Positions 22,557-34,552 of a stretch of DNA of 64,000 nucleotides are shown here, piece by piece. The position numbers were made by a program, and so were the translations under genes. Origin of the DNA: Neckera pumila. Its lineage: Eukaryota; Streptophyta; Bryopsida; Hypnales; Neckeraceae. Positions within the stretch are counted from its first letter, which is position 1. Each line of letters begins with the position of its first letter. The stretch spans positions 11,398,211 to 11,462,210 of the forward strand of contig OZ018413.1 in NCBI GenBank assembly GCA_963969595.1, in the 5' to 3' direction. The notes beneath the pieces are model-generated. The model made no database searches and was not told where the DNA came from. It saw only the letters and a list, made by a program, of their open reading frames with translations.

Positions 22557-23612
22557 CTGCAACAAATCATTTCCGTGACTGAGTTGTTCAAACCGACATA
22601 AACCACCTGTCGTAGTCTAATAACCGGAGTACCTTATCAGTTTCGGATACATTAAATTACATCTCAACATACCGTTGTTTTCTGAAAATCTAGTTTTCCA
22701 ATTGAAAACAGGGAATCAAATTTTTAAGAATATGACTAATGCGAAATTCTATTAGTAGAAAATAGAATACAGTCGGCACGTTTTGTCCGAACTGAAATGG
22801 TAAGGTCCCGCAGTTCAACAAACTTGAAAATCATTTCTGCAAATGAGGGAAGCTTCACCTGATTAGGGTTGTAGTAGCATTCTTCTTGACGACATCGACC
22901 GCGCCAGGAAATGCCGTCCCTCATCCTCAGAAGATGAATCGCCAACAACGTGATCTCTAGCAACGCAGCTACTAAAAATTGCGTCGAACAGGTTAGCATC
23001 AGAATAAAGCGGCAGTATTTTAGGGTTTCAAACATTGAACTCGAAAGAAGATCGCTTCAAAAAGAATTTGCTCTCATGGCATTAATTACATATATCTGTG
23101 AAATCATAACAAACAACTATGCTACGAAAGACATTGGCTCGATCACTTTTCAACTAGACCTGCTCAATCTTCCTCACATCCGCCGTAAATGTAAGCTTCT
23201 GTCAATGCAAAGCTACTCCACTTTGCTCCAGATCCAACAAACTTAAAAATCACTTATGAAAATCACCTGATTAGGATTTTAGTAGCACTCTTCGTGCCGG
23301 CATCGATCGCGTCAATTAATGCCGTTCCGCATCCTCAGAAGATGATCATCGAATACTTAATTTCGAAACAAGAATCGAACCGGGAGCTAAAATTTAATTT
23401 AAAATCGCGTCAAGCAGATTCGCAACCAGAATTAAACGACAGCGATTCAGGGATTCAAGCTTAGAAATTCAAATACGAGAACCAAACTAAATAATATAAA
23501 AAATTGCTGTCATGAAATTACACATGTGCAATGCTATGAAATTTTAGTGCGGCAAGTTAAGGACTAAGCAGCAATAGCAAAATCTTAGAGCGCCAGAGGA
23601 ATTGTAACTTAC
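22557..23612 (-). other. Probable 5'-UTR intron of the protease gene
   Basis: A near-perfect donor, CTGCAG then GTAAGT, sits at 23612 and a good acceptor, TTTGTTGCAG, at 22557, twelve bases before the start codon. Together they predict a 1056-base leader intron. Part of it is made of two diverged tandem copies (see next entry). Confidence 0.5.
22820..23465. repeat. Tandem duplication upstream of the protease, unit about 220 bp
   Basis: About 22820-23037 and 23236-23465 share AAAATCA(C/T)TT, CACCTGATTAGG, GTAGCA, ATCCTCAGAAGATGA and a GCGTCGAACAG/GCGTCAAGCAG block in the same order. Frames inside are short and unrecognised. Confidence 0.75.
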
Positions 23613-23613
23613 C

Positions 23614-25747
23614 TGCAGTTTCTGGATGCGGAAAAAAATGATTGCGAAGGGCAGGGCTTCATTCCAACCGTTTGGCATCTCAATTTGGAGCTTTGTTAGG
23701 GAAGGCCCTGGCAGGAAGGAGCTTATGAAAATCTCATCAACTCCAATACCATTCAGAGTCTAGAAGCTGAAGACCCATTTGCAACCACTGAACTAATTAC
23801 GCATGTATGGAGAGCGCGGGTTTCTCGAGTGGGAAATTTTCCCGTGTACAGAAATAGAGTTTGGAAGGATTCCATAATTTTTCATAATTTTATTTCTCGT
23901 GAACATAATTGCTACAAATTTTTTAGCTCAAGATTATGTTTGATCCATACTGGTCATACAAGTCTTCCTATTTCTAACCATGGGTTGGTTGCAAAATTGA
24001 CCAAGGGTTCATTGTGATATTGAGAGTCTTGTAGTCCTTCATAATGCGCCACAACTACACCGGAACTGCACCATAACTAATCACTATTCATCTCTACCTA
24101 CACAAAAAGAGAGAAGCCTACACAACAGAAATGGGAGGTGATTAAAAATGGGTTGCTTGCCTTTTATGCTCCATTTTATCATAAGGGAGACATAAATCTA
24201 AATCCTATTGAAGGTAGATTTGTCACTATTCTATTGATAGTCAGAAAAGCGTTAGAACTCATAATGCAAATCCTCTTTCTACACCCCTAGATTTGTAAAA
24301 AATACAAATATTGACATCTATGATTAACTACTACATTTAAGAGTTTCTGCTCTCAACCATAATACAATCCATATTCATTACTATTAGACACTCGATTCCA
24401 ACATCATTTACTAGTAGCGTACATTCTAAAACATATATGGTGTAGGTACATTAGGAAGGAAAGAACATGCCAAGCTTTGGGAGTGGCAAGGGGTGTTATT
24501 TTTCAGAATGAGCCTTGAATTGGACATTATTGGACACAGCCAAAAACACAATGGATGAAATTCAAACGCAAACATCCTACATGTGGCCTCATCTAAGCGG
24601 ACTTATCTTAATTTTGACCTTTTTGTACTCCAGTGACTCATTAAAACTTTGAGAGTAAATAGTGATATTTAACTATTAAATCAATACACTTACTTATAAG
24701 AGGTTAATAGAAAAGCACAATATGAAGTATAGAATTGGATTCAAAGGATAATTGTTTTTAATAGGAAAAAAGTGGATTGAAAAAGTATCTTTTGGCAAAA
24801 AATATGATGTCTTAGAAAAAATTGAATAATGCAAAAGTAATTGGGTGGTTGAATCTTGGATCAACTATGTTCAATCAAGGATCTTAAAGAACGGCTTTAT
24901 AATACTATTAAAAGTAGCTCCATCTTATAAAAACGGGCATGCCGCTCTTCATCTAATGAGTGGAACTATAATTTGCTTTGAAATAGACTCATTGTTGGTA
25001 TAGTACATGGAGGTGTGTGAAGCAACAATATTAAAGGAAGAAAGTCCTCAAAGCAACTAGGTTTTAAGAGCATTTCTAAAACACATGCACATGTTACTTT
25101 CTTCAATGTACCAATAGTGAAGACATAAGAAGATAGATGCTTTTTTGATTTGTGTATGATTCCGACATCAAAATCCACAATTTATTCCTTGAATATCCAA
25201 AAAATACAAATTGACTTGTCTTAGATGCCAATTCCATTTATCTCTTAAAGAAAAATTTACAAAAAAATGTTTTGACAAACTAATAAAAAACCAAAATTGC
25301 AAATCAAGTGGTAAATGGTTGCTTAATGGACCTCCTACCCTATTCATCTCAAAAATGTCATGGTGCCATTGGAGAAGCTAAGGTAATAAAAATATTGACT
25401 TCAATTTGGAAATGAAGTGCCTCACTCATATAAAGTAATTAAGGACCAATGATTAGGGGAAACCATCAGCTAGTTTAAAGTTAGCCAATGGAAGTGGTAA
25501 AAAAATTGATTTCATTTTGAAAACAAAGGATGCAAATTCAACCAGAAGGAAATTGGTAGTGCCAGAAATCAACCGGTGCCCTTTAGGAATTGGAGGATAT
25601 TCATCACCTCCTTTCAATACTTGACAGATTCTAACTACCATAGGATAATATTCATCGGCTAATACTTGGGAAAGGCAAAGGGCATGTCTAGATGTCAACT
25701 TTGTAGAACAAGGTATTGAACTAGGGGATTCAATAATTTGGGTGGTT
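23614..25747. other. Protease upstream region and AT-rich spacer
   Basis: The first few hundred bases should hold the protease promoter; I cannot place a TATA box with confidence. The rest is AT-rich with no coding candidate. A family-D repeat copy lies at about 25190-25345. Confidence 0.45.
25190..25345. repeat. Dispersed repeat (family D), copy 2
   Basis: It shares AAAAATACAAATTGACTTG, ATGCCAATTCCATTT and TTAATGGACCTCCTACC with the copies at 3413 and 62755. Confidence 0.55.
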
Positions 25748-26325
25748 TTAACCTTTTAAGGACTGGTCCACCACTTTTTGATCGATTTTACAACTTTTAG
25801 TCTTCTTCTATTCATAGAACATCTTATTTCAAAAAACTCAGAGAAGAACACAATTCGAGTGTCTTCATACACACCTAACAATTCCAAGAGAATGCGTACA
25901 AAATTGAGTGAGTTGTGCTTGTTTAAACTTGAAATGTCCTAACCTTTCATATTGGAGTTTTCAAAGAAAAATGCATATTTCATGTAAAAGACAACTATAT
26001 ATATGTGCGAAGGAATTAGCCAAAAGGTTTTTTGAACGATTTTCAAACCATATACTCAAATTTATGTCCAATTGTAGAAACCCTAATTAGAACTAGTGGC
26101 AAAGGGTGATTATGACACATCAATCTTCAAAAAGTAATTACAAGGATGTGAACCATTGGATCAATTTCATTTTTTGTTTGCTTCAAGGATCTAACCCACA
26201 AAATCAATTTATACAATTTGATCTAGAATTACATCTTTGAAGTGGGCATGAAACAACACTTCTTCATAAATGTATGCAAAAACTACGCCCGCCCCCCAAA
26301 TCGACTATGGTCCTTAAAGGGTTAA
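25748..26325. mobile_element. TTAA-flanked element, third piggyBac-like family (el-4)
   Basis: The ends are TTAACCTTTTAAGGACTGGT on the left and, inverted, TTTAACCCTTTAAGGACCAT on the right, 578 bp apart. The termini are close to but distinct from the two main families, with CC(C/T)TTTAAGGAC in place of CCCCTAAAGGACC. Confidence 0.55.
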
Positions 26326-28711
26326 AGAATTTGAATAATAGCATAAAATGTACACTAAAAATGCCTACACACGAGCCTATGCAATTCCATAGCTTTTATC
26401 TATAATTTATGTAATGCATTCAATTCATGTTGTGACAATCTATTTGAGCTCTTGCTAAAATCCTCCTCAGAATCTCAACTTGAATCTCTAGCCCCTTGAA
26501 GACCAAACAAAGAGGTCCAAATTAGATCACATTTTTGTTGACAAAAAATTGAGTGGGTAATATGGTGACTTTGTTTTTTCAGTTCTTTGATTGGACCTAT
26601 ACATACAATATTCTTCATTGATTCTAGTAATATAAAAATTACCTCAATTGATTTATACTTATCAAATTATGATTGGTTAAATTGGTTATTTTCAAGTAAT
26701 AAATCATTTTTTCTTTATAGATTAAATAATGTCATTTGCGCATTGTGTTCCAATGTCCATGATTAGCATTTTTTCTAAAACCATTTTCTTTTTATACCAA
26801 TCAAATACCTTATAGGGGCACCAAAAGAATTATTTGAAGACTGAGGTGAAACCTTTGATTCCTTAATTTCTTAATTTTGATTTCATGTAAACTTTCCATT
26901 ACTATTCAATCTCAACTCCATTTTGGATGAGTTGAAAATATCCTTGGCCCGTGAAGGGCTATGCCAAGTTCGATTCTTGCGAAGGATGCAATATTAAATA
27001 GTATTTTTAGTTTGGATTTGTTTTTTATTAATTTACAAGAAAATCTAGCAATCTAGCCAATGTCAATGTCAGCTTGGAAGAAATGGGCCTGTGAGAAATA
27101 GATATTGCAAGAAATATAACAATATTCTTTTGTAATTGAGAGGATGCAAGCTCTGGTGACCACTGGAAAACAACCAATCCATTTTTGTGGAAGGTAAAAA
27201 TCAACTAGAAGAATTTAAAATATTTCCACATACTCTTGAGCAGGATGCTAAATCCATTGCATGAAGTCAGCCATACATGATGACTATTGTCTTCTACATG
27301 CTAATTGTAAAAAAATAGTCCCTTATTTTGTGCCATGTTGATTTTATATTCTTCACCTCTCTTTCACAATATAGTGAACTTAGGTTGCCTTCACAATTAT
27401 GATAAAAGACCCCATTGCAGTCAGAATTGGGAGTGTGCCCTCATGCCATTGCTGAAATTTTCAAATTTTTTCCCATACAAAGATAAATGTGAGAGACAGC
27501 GAAGAAGGCAGTTGAAATTGTATTCTTTGGACCAAGTATGAATTTGTTCAGAATTTTTGAAGTGATCAACCCATAAGGGTCATAGGCTACTTTATGACCA
27601 ACAAAATTTGAATACAACATGGTCATCTTCCTACCCAATGTAGTCACAACATTCTCAAACATGGAAGACCTAAAAATCAATTTTTACAAAGAATTTTACA
27701 TTGAAAAGTTGGAATTACCTATTGAGGTCACTAATTACTCCATAACTACTATGTGAGGCATTGATTGTGGTCTAAAAAACCACAATATTATCATTAGATG
27801 TCCATTATGGGCCATTTGACTGCAATGGGGTCTTTTACCTTAGTTTGCTTTACCCTAGAGTCCCAAACAGTTACTTTACAAGCCATCAATACTAACAACT
27901 ATTTCTATAGATATTTCCATTTGTATACTCATGGAAGTTAATGAGTCCCAATTACAACAACACCTAATTCAAAAATTGTGCATTCTTATGCAATGACAAT
28001 AAATTTTTATAGAGTGTCAAATGTCAAGAAATTAGTATGGGACAACCTAATTTCACTACTTAGTGTAGTTAATTTGGGGCCTTGATTGCAAATATGAACT
28101 CAAAATTTGCAAATTTATCATATGTTGCAAATAAAAAATTCCTTCATTTTCCCCATGGGTAAATTCACCTTGCATGGCCCACTTGGTATGTACCTAATTG
28201 ATATGTACCACTCTGATATGTACCTAACTGAAAGATATCATGTCCTTGGTCCCCCCCCAAATGACCATGTCGGTCCCCCAATCTTGTCGTTCACACTTAG
28301 GTTAAGGGACCTAATTCAGTTTCCAAGCCTAATTTTGTTCCCTAAAAAGTGGACATAATCCATCCTTTCAACACCCCTAAAAAATGAATTGATCTTAAAA
28401 CAAAATTGTAGAACCTCTTTCAACAGATTTCTGTCAGATTTTGACCGAATCAATGCCACAAAAACAACAAAAAAATTGAATTTTCTACTATTGGAACAAT
28501 TATTGATACAATGTGGAAGTGGCATTATCACGTATAGATTGATCCAATTATAGAATTATAAAGATGTTTGCATATTTTCAAAGTTTCATGTCAATGCTAT
28601 TACAATGATTTTGATACGAGACTGCAGTGATGTTGTAATAACTTATATTATTCAAATGCATTGATGGTGAGAATTGATAGGATGTTGAATCAATGCCAAT
28701 CCAATTCTGCA
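26326..28711. other. AT-rich spacer, no gene recognised
   Basis: Apart from a 21-base inverted repeat (27403/27817), I see only short frames. The minus-strand frame at 27441-27680 (79 codons) has no recognised motif. Confidence 0.5.
27403..27837. repeat. Perfect 21-base inverted repeat, 435 bp apart
   Basis: The block AAAAGACCCCATTGCAGTCA (with one more T on its left) at 27403-27423 recurs as an exact reverse complement at 27817-27837. This could be the ends of a small DNA transposon, but no target duplication is visible. Confidence 0.6.
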
Positions 28712-29645
28712 TTAATTCCTAAAGGACCAAGGCCATTTTTCTGCCAAAAAGCACTCAAAACTGCCATTTCTATAGGAAAGAGTAAAAAAAATTGAAAATT
28801 GTTTTTCCTTCACATCTAACTATAGAAACTCATACCTAACTAGTATGCCAATGTTTGGAAAAATTTCAGAATTTTTCACTACACAAATTGCAAGATATCA
28901 ATGTTTAAAGTGTAAAAACAAGTTTTTTAGTACATTGTGGGACTAGAAATCTAGAAATTATGACTTTGAACATTTCTAACTTAAATATGTTGCATTACAA
29001 AGTTTTAAGCTTTTAAACTTCATAGTGGAAAATTGAGTTGAGAGTCTAGGGGAAAAGAAAATTCCAAAAAAAACTAATTATCATTACTAAAAAAATTGTT
29101 AAGTAGAAGTACGTACAAAATAGAAAGAAAATCTAAAATATTAATATCTTTTATATGGAATTAAAAATCACTAATACCAATGGTGAGGTTGTTTCAGCAA
29201 AAATCTAAACCTTGAGGAAATTTATTTTTGAAAAATTGTAAAAATTGCATTCAAAAATGAATCCTACAAGTTATTTTTTTCAAGAAAATGCTCTAAGTGC
29301 CCAAAAAACAAGATTGTCCATAACTTTCTCATAACAAATCCAAATGAAATGAAACAAAGCTTTCTAAATAGACTAAAAAATAATCTATAAGAAAAAAGAA
29401 ACCAAAAATTTTAAATTTTAAAAATTTGCAAATTTTTGTTGTCCCCCATCCCTTGGTTTGAGCTTATTTGGACATAACTTTGTTTCCCAAGCACTGATTA
29501 AAAAAATTTATATTCTTATAAAGCTTAGCAGTGTTTCTATCTTCAAAAAAAAGTTCAGAAAATCACAAAAAAAATTCAGCCCATAAATACCTGCCCAAAA
29601 TCCCATTTGTCTCAAGAAGGAACAATGAGGTCCTTTAGAGATTAA
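28712..29645. mobile_element. TTAA-flanked element, long piggyBac-like family, forward (el-5)
   Basis: The ends are TTAATTCCTAAAGGACCAAG and GGTCCTTTAGAGATTAA. The length is 934 bp and the body matches el-1 in the same orientation. Its right TTAA is also the left TTAA of the next element. Confidence 0.78.
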
Positions 29646-30571
29646 CCCCTAAATGACCAACATGTGTTTTTTGGCCATATAGAATTTTTGGGCAAGTATG
29701 TACAATTAGAGATTTCCATATTTTTGGCTGAAATTTTAACAGAAATTGGGGGCAAGGAATATCTTTCATATGCACCAAATTTCATGCCATTTGGAAATAC
29801 GAGTCAAAAGTTATGACCTAATATGTTACTTTTTTTTGTAACTGGGCAGTTTGGGCAGATAAAAAAAAATCACTTTTTTCGGAAATAAAAAAAAAAATTT
29901 GGTTTTCTAGAGTTATATAAAGGTAAAAGCTTTGAATCATCCCATTTTGACCAATGAGTCAAAAGTTAAGAAGATTTTTAGTTTGTGGGCAGTTATAGAT
30001 TCTCTACTCTAAAATAAACTCTGAAGTGCTTTATCTTATTCAATTTTCATTATTTTTTGAAAAAAATAGAATCCTAGGATGTAGATTATTTATTACAACA
30101 TTTCCACCATTGAAATTAGCATTTCTCAATTCCATAATTTTATTCTAGACAATTTTGTATTTTGAATCATTTTCTACTACTATCTATTTACTATTTTTTT
30201 TTCTATGTGTTGTACAATTCCAAATGAAATGAAAGTTTTCAAGCATGTAGCTAACTTATTTAGGAAAAGAATCCAAAGAAGCACCCTCATTTTGGACATT
30301 TTTTTGTTGGAAAGTAAGCTTGTGAAGTGCTACTGCCCTACTTTTTGCAAGGCCAAAAACAATGGTTTTAGTGAATTTGAATGCTTATATCTTGCAATCC
30401 ATGCAGTGGAAATTTTTGAAAATTTTTCTACATATTCTCAAATTAGCATACTACAAGATCCTGTGGTTACATGTAAAAAAGCTTTTTATTCTAAAATTAG
30501 ATATTTGTACTAAAAATGGCAATTTTTGAGCATTTTTAGTGAGATTATAGTCATGGAACTTTAGGGGTTAA
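29642..30571. mobile_element. TTAA-flanked element, piggyBac-like, abutting array member (el-6)
   Basis: It starts TTAACCCCTAAATGACCAAC and ends GGAACTTTAGGGGTTAA (930 bp). It shares a TTAA with both neighbours. Most of its body is found inverted in the next element, for instance the block GTACAATTCCAAATGAAATG near 30214. Confidence 0.8.
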
Positions 30572-31499
30572 CCCCTAAAGATTTTTGACTATGTTTTCAC
30601 TAAAATCGCTCCAAAACTGCCATTTCTAACACTAGTGCCAAATTTTAGGAAAAAAGAATTTTTGGACACATGTAACTATATGATCTTGTAGTAAACTTGT
30701 TTAAAAAGATGTGGAAAAAATTTCAGAATTTTCTACCATGTAGATTGCAAGATAATAGCGTTTGAATTGACAAAAATCCTTTTTTTGTCCCTGCAAAAAA
30801 ACGGGCAGCTGCCCTTCACAAGGTCAAATTTGTATGAAAAAATGTCCGAAATGGTAGAAACTCTTTGGATTCATTTTCCTAGACAAGTTTGCTACATGCT
30901 TGAAAGTTTTCATTTCATTTGGAATTGTACAACATATAGAAAAAAAATAGTAAATAGATAGTAGTAGAGAATGATTCAAAATACAAAATTGTCTAGAATT
31001 TATTTATGGAATTGAAGAATGCCAATCGCAAAGGTTGTAATGTTGTAATAAACAATCCACACCCAAGGTTTTTATTTTTTTTCAAAAATATTGAAAATTG
31101 AGTGAAATAAAGGACTTCAAAGTTTATTTTAGAGTTGAGATTCCTTAACTACCCTCAAACTAAGAATCTTATAACTTTTGACTCATAGATCCAAATGGAA
31201 TGATTAAAAGCTTCCCGCCTACATAAAAATCTAACAAACCAACTCCAAATTTTTCTTTTTTAAAGAAGTGACTTTTAAAGAAGTTTTTTTGCTGCCCGCC
31301 GAGCAATGAAAATGACATATCATGCAATAACTTTTTAATCATGTAATCAAAAGTTATGAAAATTGTTGGGCCTTAAAGCTACTCCTTGGAAAAATGTTAT
31401 GTGAAAATTTGAAAGAGAAAAAATAAAAACGTCACTCCTAGTGAGTTGCCCCCAAAAGCTATGTTCTCAAAAAAGCATGTTCAGGGCTTTAGGGATTAA
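30568..31499. mobile_element. TTAA-flanked element, piggyBac-like, inverted partner (el-7)
   Basis: It starts TTAACCCCTAAAGATTTTTG and ends GGGCTTTAGGGATTAA (932 bp). It is an inverted copy of el-6, so the two form an imperfect palindrome of about 1.86 kb centred near 30570. Confidence 0.8.
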
Positions 31500-32330
31500 T
31501 GTGAGTTCAATGACATATTAATATCATGTGATCGTGTACAATGTTGATTTTTGGAACAATGTTGATTTTTGTACATGATGTATCAAGGTGATATTGTGTG
31601 AATATTTTTGTATACATTGTTTCAACATTGTTTCAATGTTGTGTCAACATGATATAGTTTCAACATTGTTTCAACATATACCAAAGAATGTTGAAACAAT
31701 ATCATGTTGAAAAATGCATCAATGCTTTTTAATAATTGAATCAATAACAATCTATAATTCTAATAAACTTGAGTCCATAAGCGTATCGGTATTGTAGTAT
31801 TATTAAAGTTATTTATAATTTAGTATTGTTTTGGTAGCTTTTAATAATATTGAAACAATCTATGATTCTAGTAAACTTCCGGGTGAAGCTTCCGAGTGAA
31901 GCTTCCGAGTGAAGCTTCCGGGTGAAGCTTCCAAGTGAAGCTTCTGGGTGAAGCTTCCGAATGAAGCTTCTGGATGAAGCTTCCAAATGAAGCTTATGGG
32001 TGAAGTTTCTTTTGTATGTCTTTTTGACTTCAGGCTTGACAGCGATGGAGGAATTGAACTTGGTTCAAGAGAGTTAGCGTTGAAATTTAGATTAGCCAAA
32101 ATTAGTATCGGTACTTAGATTAGCTTAAACTAGTGTTGGAGCAATAGCTCATTTACAATGTTGAAACATTAAAAATTGACATAATACCAACAAAACATTT
32201 GAACAATAATTAATATGCAATGTTGATATGTTTTGAATTGTTTCAACATTGTTATGATATTGCACCCTACTAATGTTTCAATACCCCTATCACAACATTG
32301 ACTCAACTTTGTTTCAGTGGCATAGGAACT
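31500..32330. repeat. Cluster of dispersed TTTCAACATTG motifs around a minisatellite
   Basis: The motif TTTCAACATTG and its complement CAATGTTGAAA recur many times at about 31540-31720 and again at 32150-32310, on either side of the 13-bp minisatellite. The two clusters could be the subterminal regions of one unidentified element. Confidence 0.55.
31876..32010. repeat. 13-bp minisatellite, about ten copies
   Basis: The unit CTTCCGGGTGAAG varies at positions 5-8 among ten head-to-tail copies. Because 13 is not a multiple of three, each strand cycles through frames in 39 bases; the minus strand stays open (about 79 codons) and gives a 13-residue peptide repeat. This is probably a by-product of the repeat. 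Confidence 0.92.
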
Positions 32331-34552
32331 TTGAGATGATAGTGCTATAACTACAAAGTCTTCTATTGTATTTTGTACTTTGCAACTATAAATGAATAAT
32401 AAAATTGTTATATATTTCAAAAATGGAATCGTGTGTTTCCTTTATGCTCATTTGAAATCATTCATAAGCCACTTTCTATGCCACCATATAAGGTCCAAGG
32501 CTAGATTGGATGAAGTGCACTTTTAATTACTTTCATTGTCTATGGTTGTGCAATTAATCCTAGCCTTTAAAGTCAAACTCAAAAGTTGTATCTTCTATGT
32601 CTTCAATATAAATATATATATGTATGTGTGTGTGTGTGAAATTATTTGGTTTAATTTTTCAGAGGTGAAGTTACATGACTAATATATGTCATAAAAAGTT
32701 TAGAATTCTTTGTGAAATTTTCAAATTACCATGAATTTTGAAGATTGAGAAGATTCATATCAAATAGAAAACATGATTAAATAATCCAAAATTTTCAAAA
32801 TAGAAGTACATAATAGTGTAGAACATTGTAGTATACAGAAAATTTTCATATGACTCCATATTTAGAAATGTGCTTATAGATCCTCAATGTCAAACTTCAG
32901 TGAAATCCTTATATTGAGGAATTTTTCAAAATTTCAAATAGAGTAGAAATTGCACTAGTTAAAAGTCATTTTGTTAATGTTGCTCAAAAGCCAAAGAAAT
33001 TAGTTTGAATGTCAAAATCAAGCTTTGAGGAAAAAAGCTCAAAGTATTGAAATACATTGTATAATGTTCCATATTCGTGATAAACCCCATATAAATTTAA
33101 ATAACAACTAAAATCTCTTGACCCTAAAATATTGATGTGAATATGATAGTATCAGAGAAGTTGCCCCCCAAAAATCAAATGACAACCATCCATTCTTCAA
33201 AAAGCACATGATAGCTTATTTGAAGAGACAAATTATATTAGCATCGTGAAAAGATTAAGGAGCTCTATATAAGGTAGTATTGTCTAAAAGCAATTGTCTT
33301 CAATCGTCTCAATAATTAGTTCTAGAATGGATGTGAAATGGTCTTTGAAGTGACTTCTTTTAGCCATTGAGTGGATCAACGAAAAAGTATGATTTATTGC
33401 AAAAGCAAATCATTCTCCTTGGTTTCCTCACATCTTTTTACAAGTTGCAAGTAGATAGATTTTGGAAGACCTATAGGTGCCTCCAATATAAATCTTTGAA
33501 AATTCATAAGTAATTCAATAATGCCTAGAAAAATACAAAACCAATTATGTTACATTTTGCATCTATTTTTCTTCCTCTAAAAAATGAGTTAAAAAAATTC
33601 CCAAAAACCCATGAAAAAAGGTGGACCAACCCTCAAATGGTCGCTTTAAGAGCAGACTACCTTATATAGGATTTATTTGTTTCGAATGGCACTGATTTTC
33701 AACGATGCACGGAGTGTATATTTTTTCAACTTTTTAGTTTGCATGGCCAAGAATCCTTGGAAGCTCCGGAACTTTATCTTATGCATTGATTTTTGTACCC
33801 CGACCCCACATCCGAGGGAAGTGGATCCAAGTATCCAACATGTTAAACCTTCATGCAATGAGACAGTTGCGTGTCGAACAATAAAGACCAGAAATAGTGT
33901 GCAAAAGTACGTGCAAGCATAAAATCAACGCAAGAAGAAATAAGCTAATTCACTGTAGCTGTAGATGGGTCGGTCTTCTACCAGCAGTCCAGCACATCCA
34001 ATTCAGGCACAAAATTCCAGAACTAGATTCCCAAACTCCCAAAGACCCAAACGATTGAGTTGGAAGTCTGAAACGATCTTCACGATATACCGACACCTAA
34101 AATACAGTTACTCGTTATATCGCCAGTTACGACCCACAGGAATATAGTTACTTGCAAGAGTATCGCCTAAATAAATAAAAAAATGCAGAAAATTAAGTTT
34201 GCACTAAGCCAATCAAGAATTCGTCTTTGACGAGATCAATCAATATAGTAAATCACAATCATCATTGACAAGGAGGTATTAAACTGAGATATCTTCAGAA
34301 CATAAGGCCAAAATCGTTCTGAATAGCCGATATATGGACCTTCAAAGTTTACTGAGCATTACTCCGTACATGTTTAGACGAACGAATCACCAAGCAAGAA
34401 AAATTACAGTGTCCCGCATCTTCCTCATACCTTCCTACCCCAAACCTCCTCATACCTCATACTCGATACTTCAGTTCAAACGCTTAATTCCCACGGACTA
34501 GACATTGCATTACAAAATCAAACACTCATCTTTTCCGATCTAACGCTCTTCT
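32331..34552. other. AT-rich spacer, then 3' flank of the next gene
   Basis: No coding candidate up to about 33.6 kb. From about 33.7 kb the composition is less AT-rich, which may be the 3' UTR of the minus-strand gene that stops at 34553. A block GGTCGCTTTAAGAGCA near 33640 recurs near 63139. Confidence 0.45.

Noticed and set aside
31876..32010. CRISPR-like array of short repeats
   Set aside because: Units are contiguous without unique spacers, and the locus is eukaryotic; it is a minisatellite.
31860..32099. 79-codon minus-strand frame with 13-residue repeats
   Set aside because: The peptide repeat follows from the 13-bp minisatellite unit and lacks an independent domain.
33150..33170. 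Partial match to a Met-tRNA primer-binding site (AGTATCAGAGAAG)
   Set aside because: Only part of the usual site matches, and no LTR or gag frame accompanies it.
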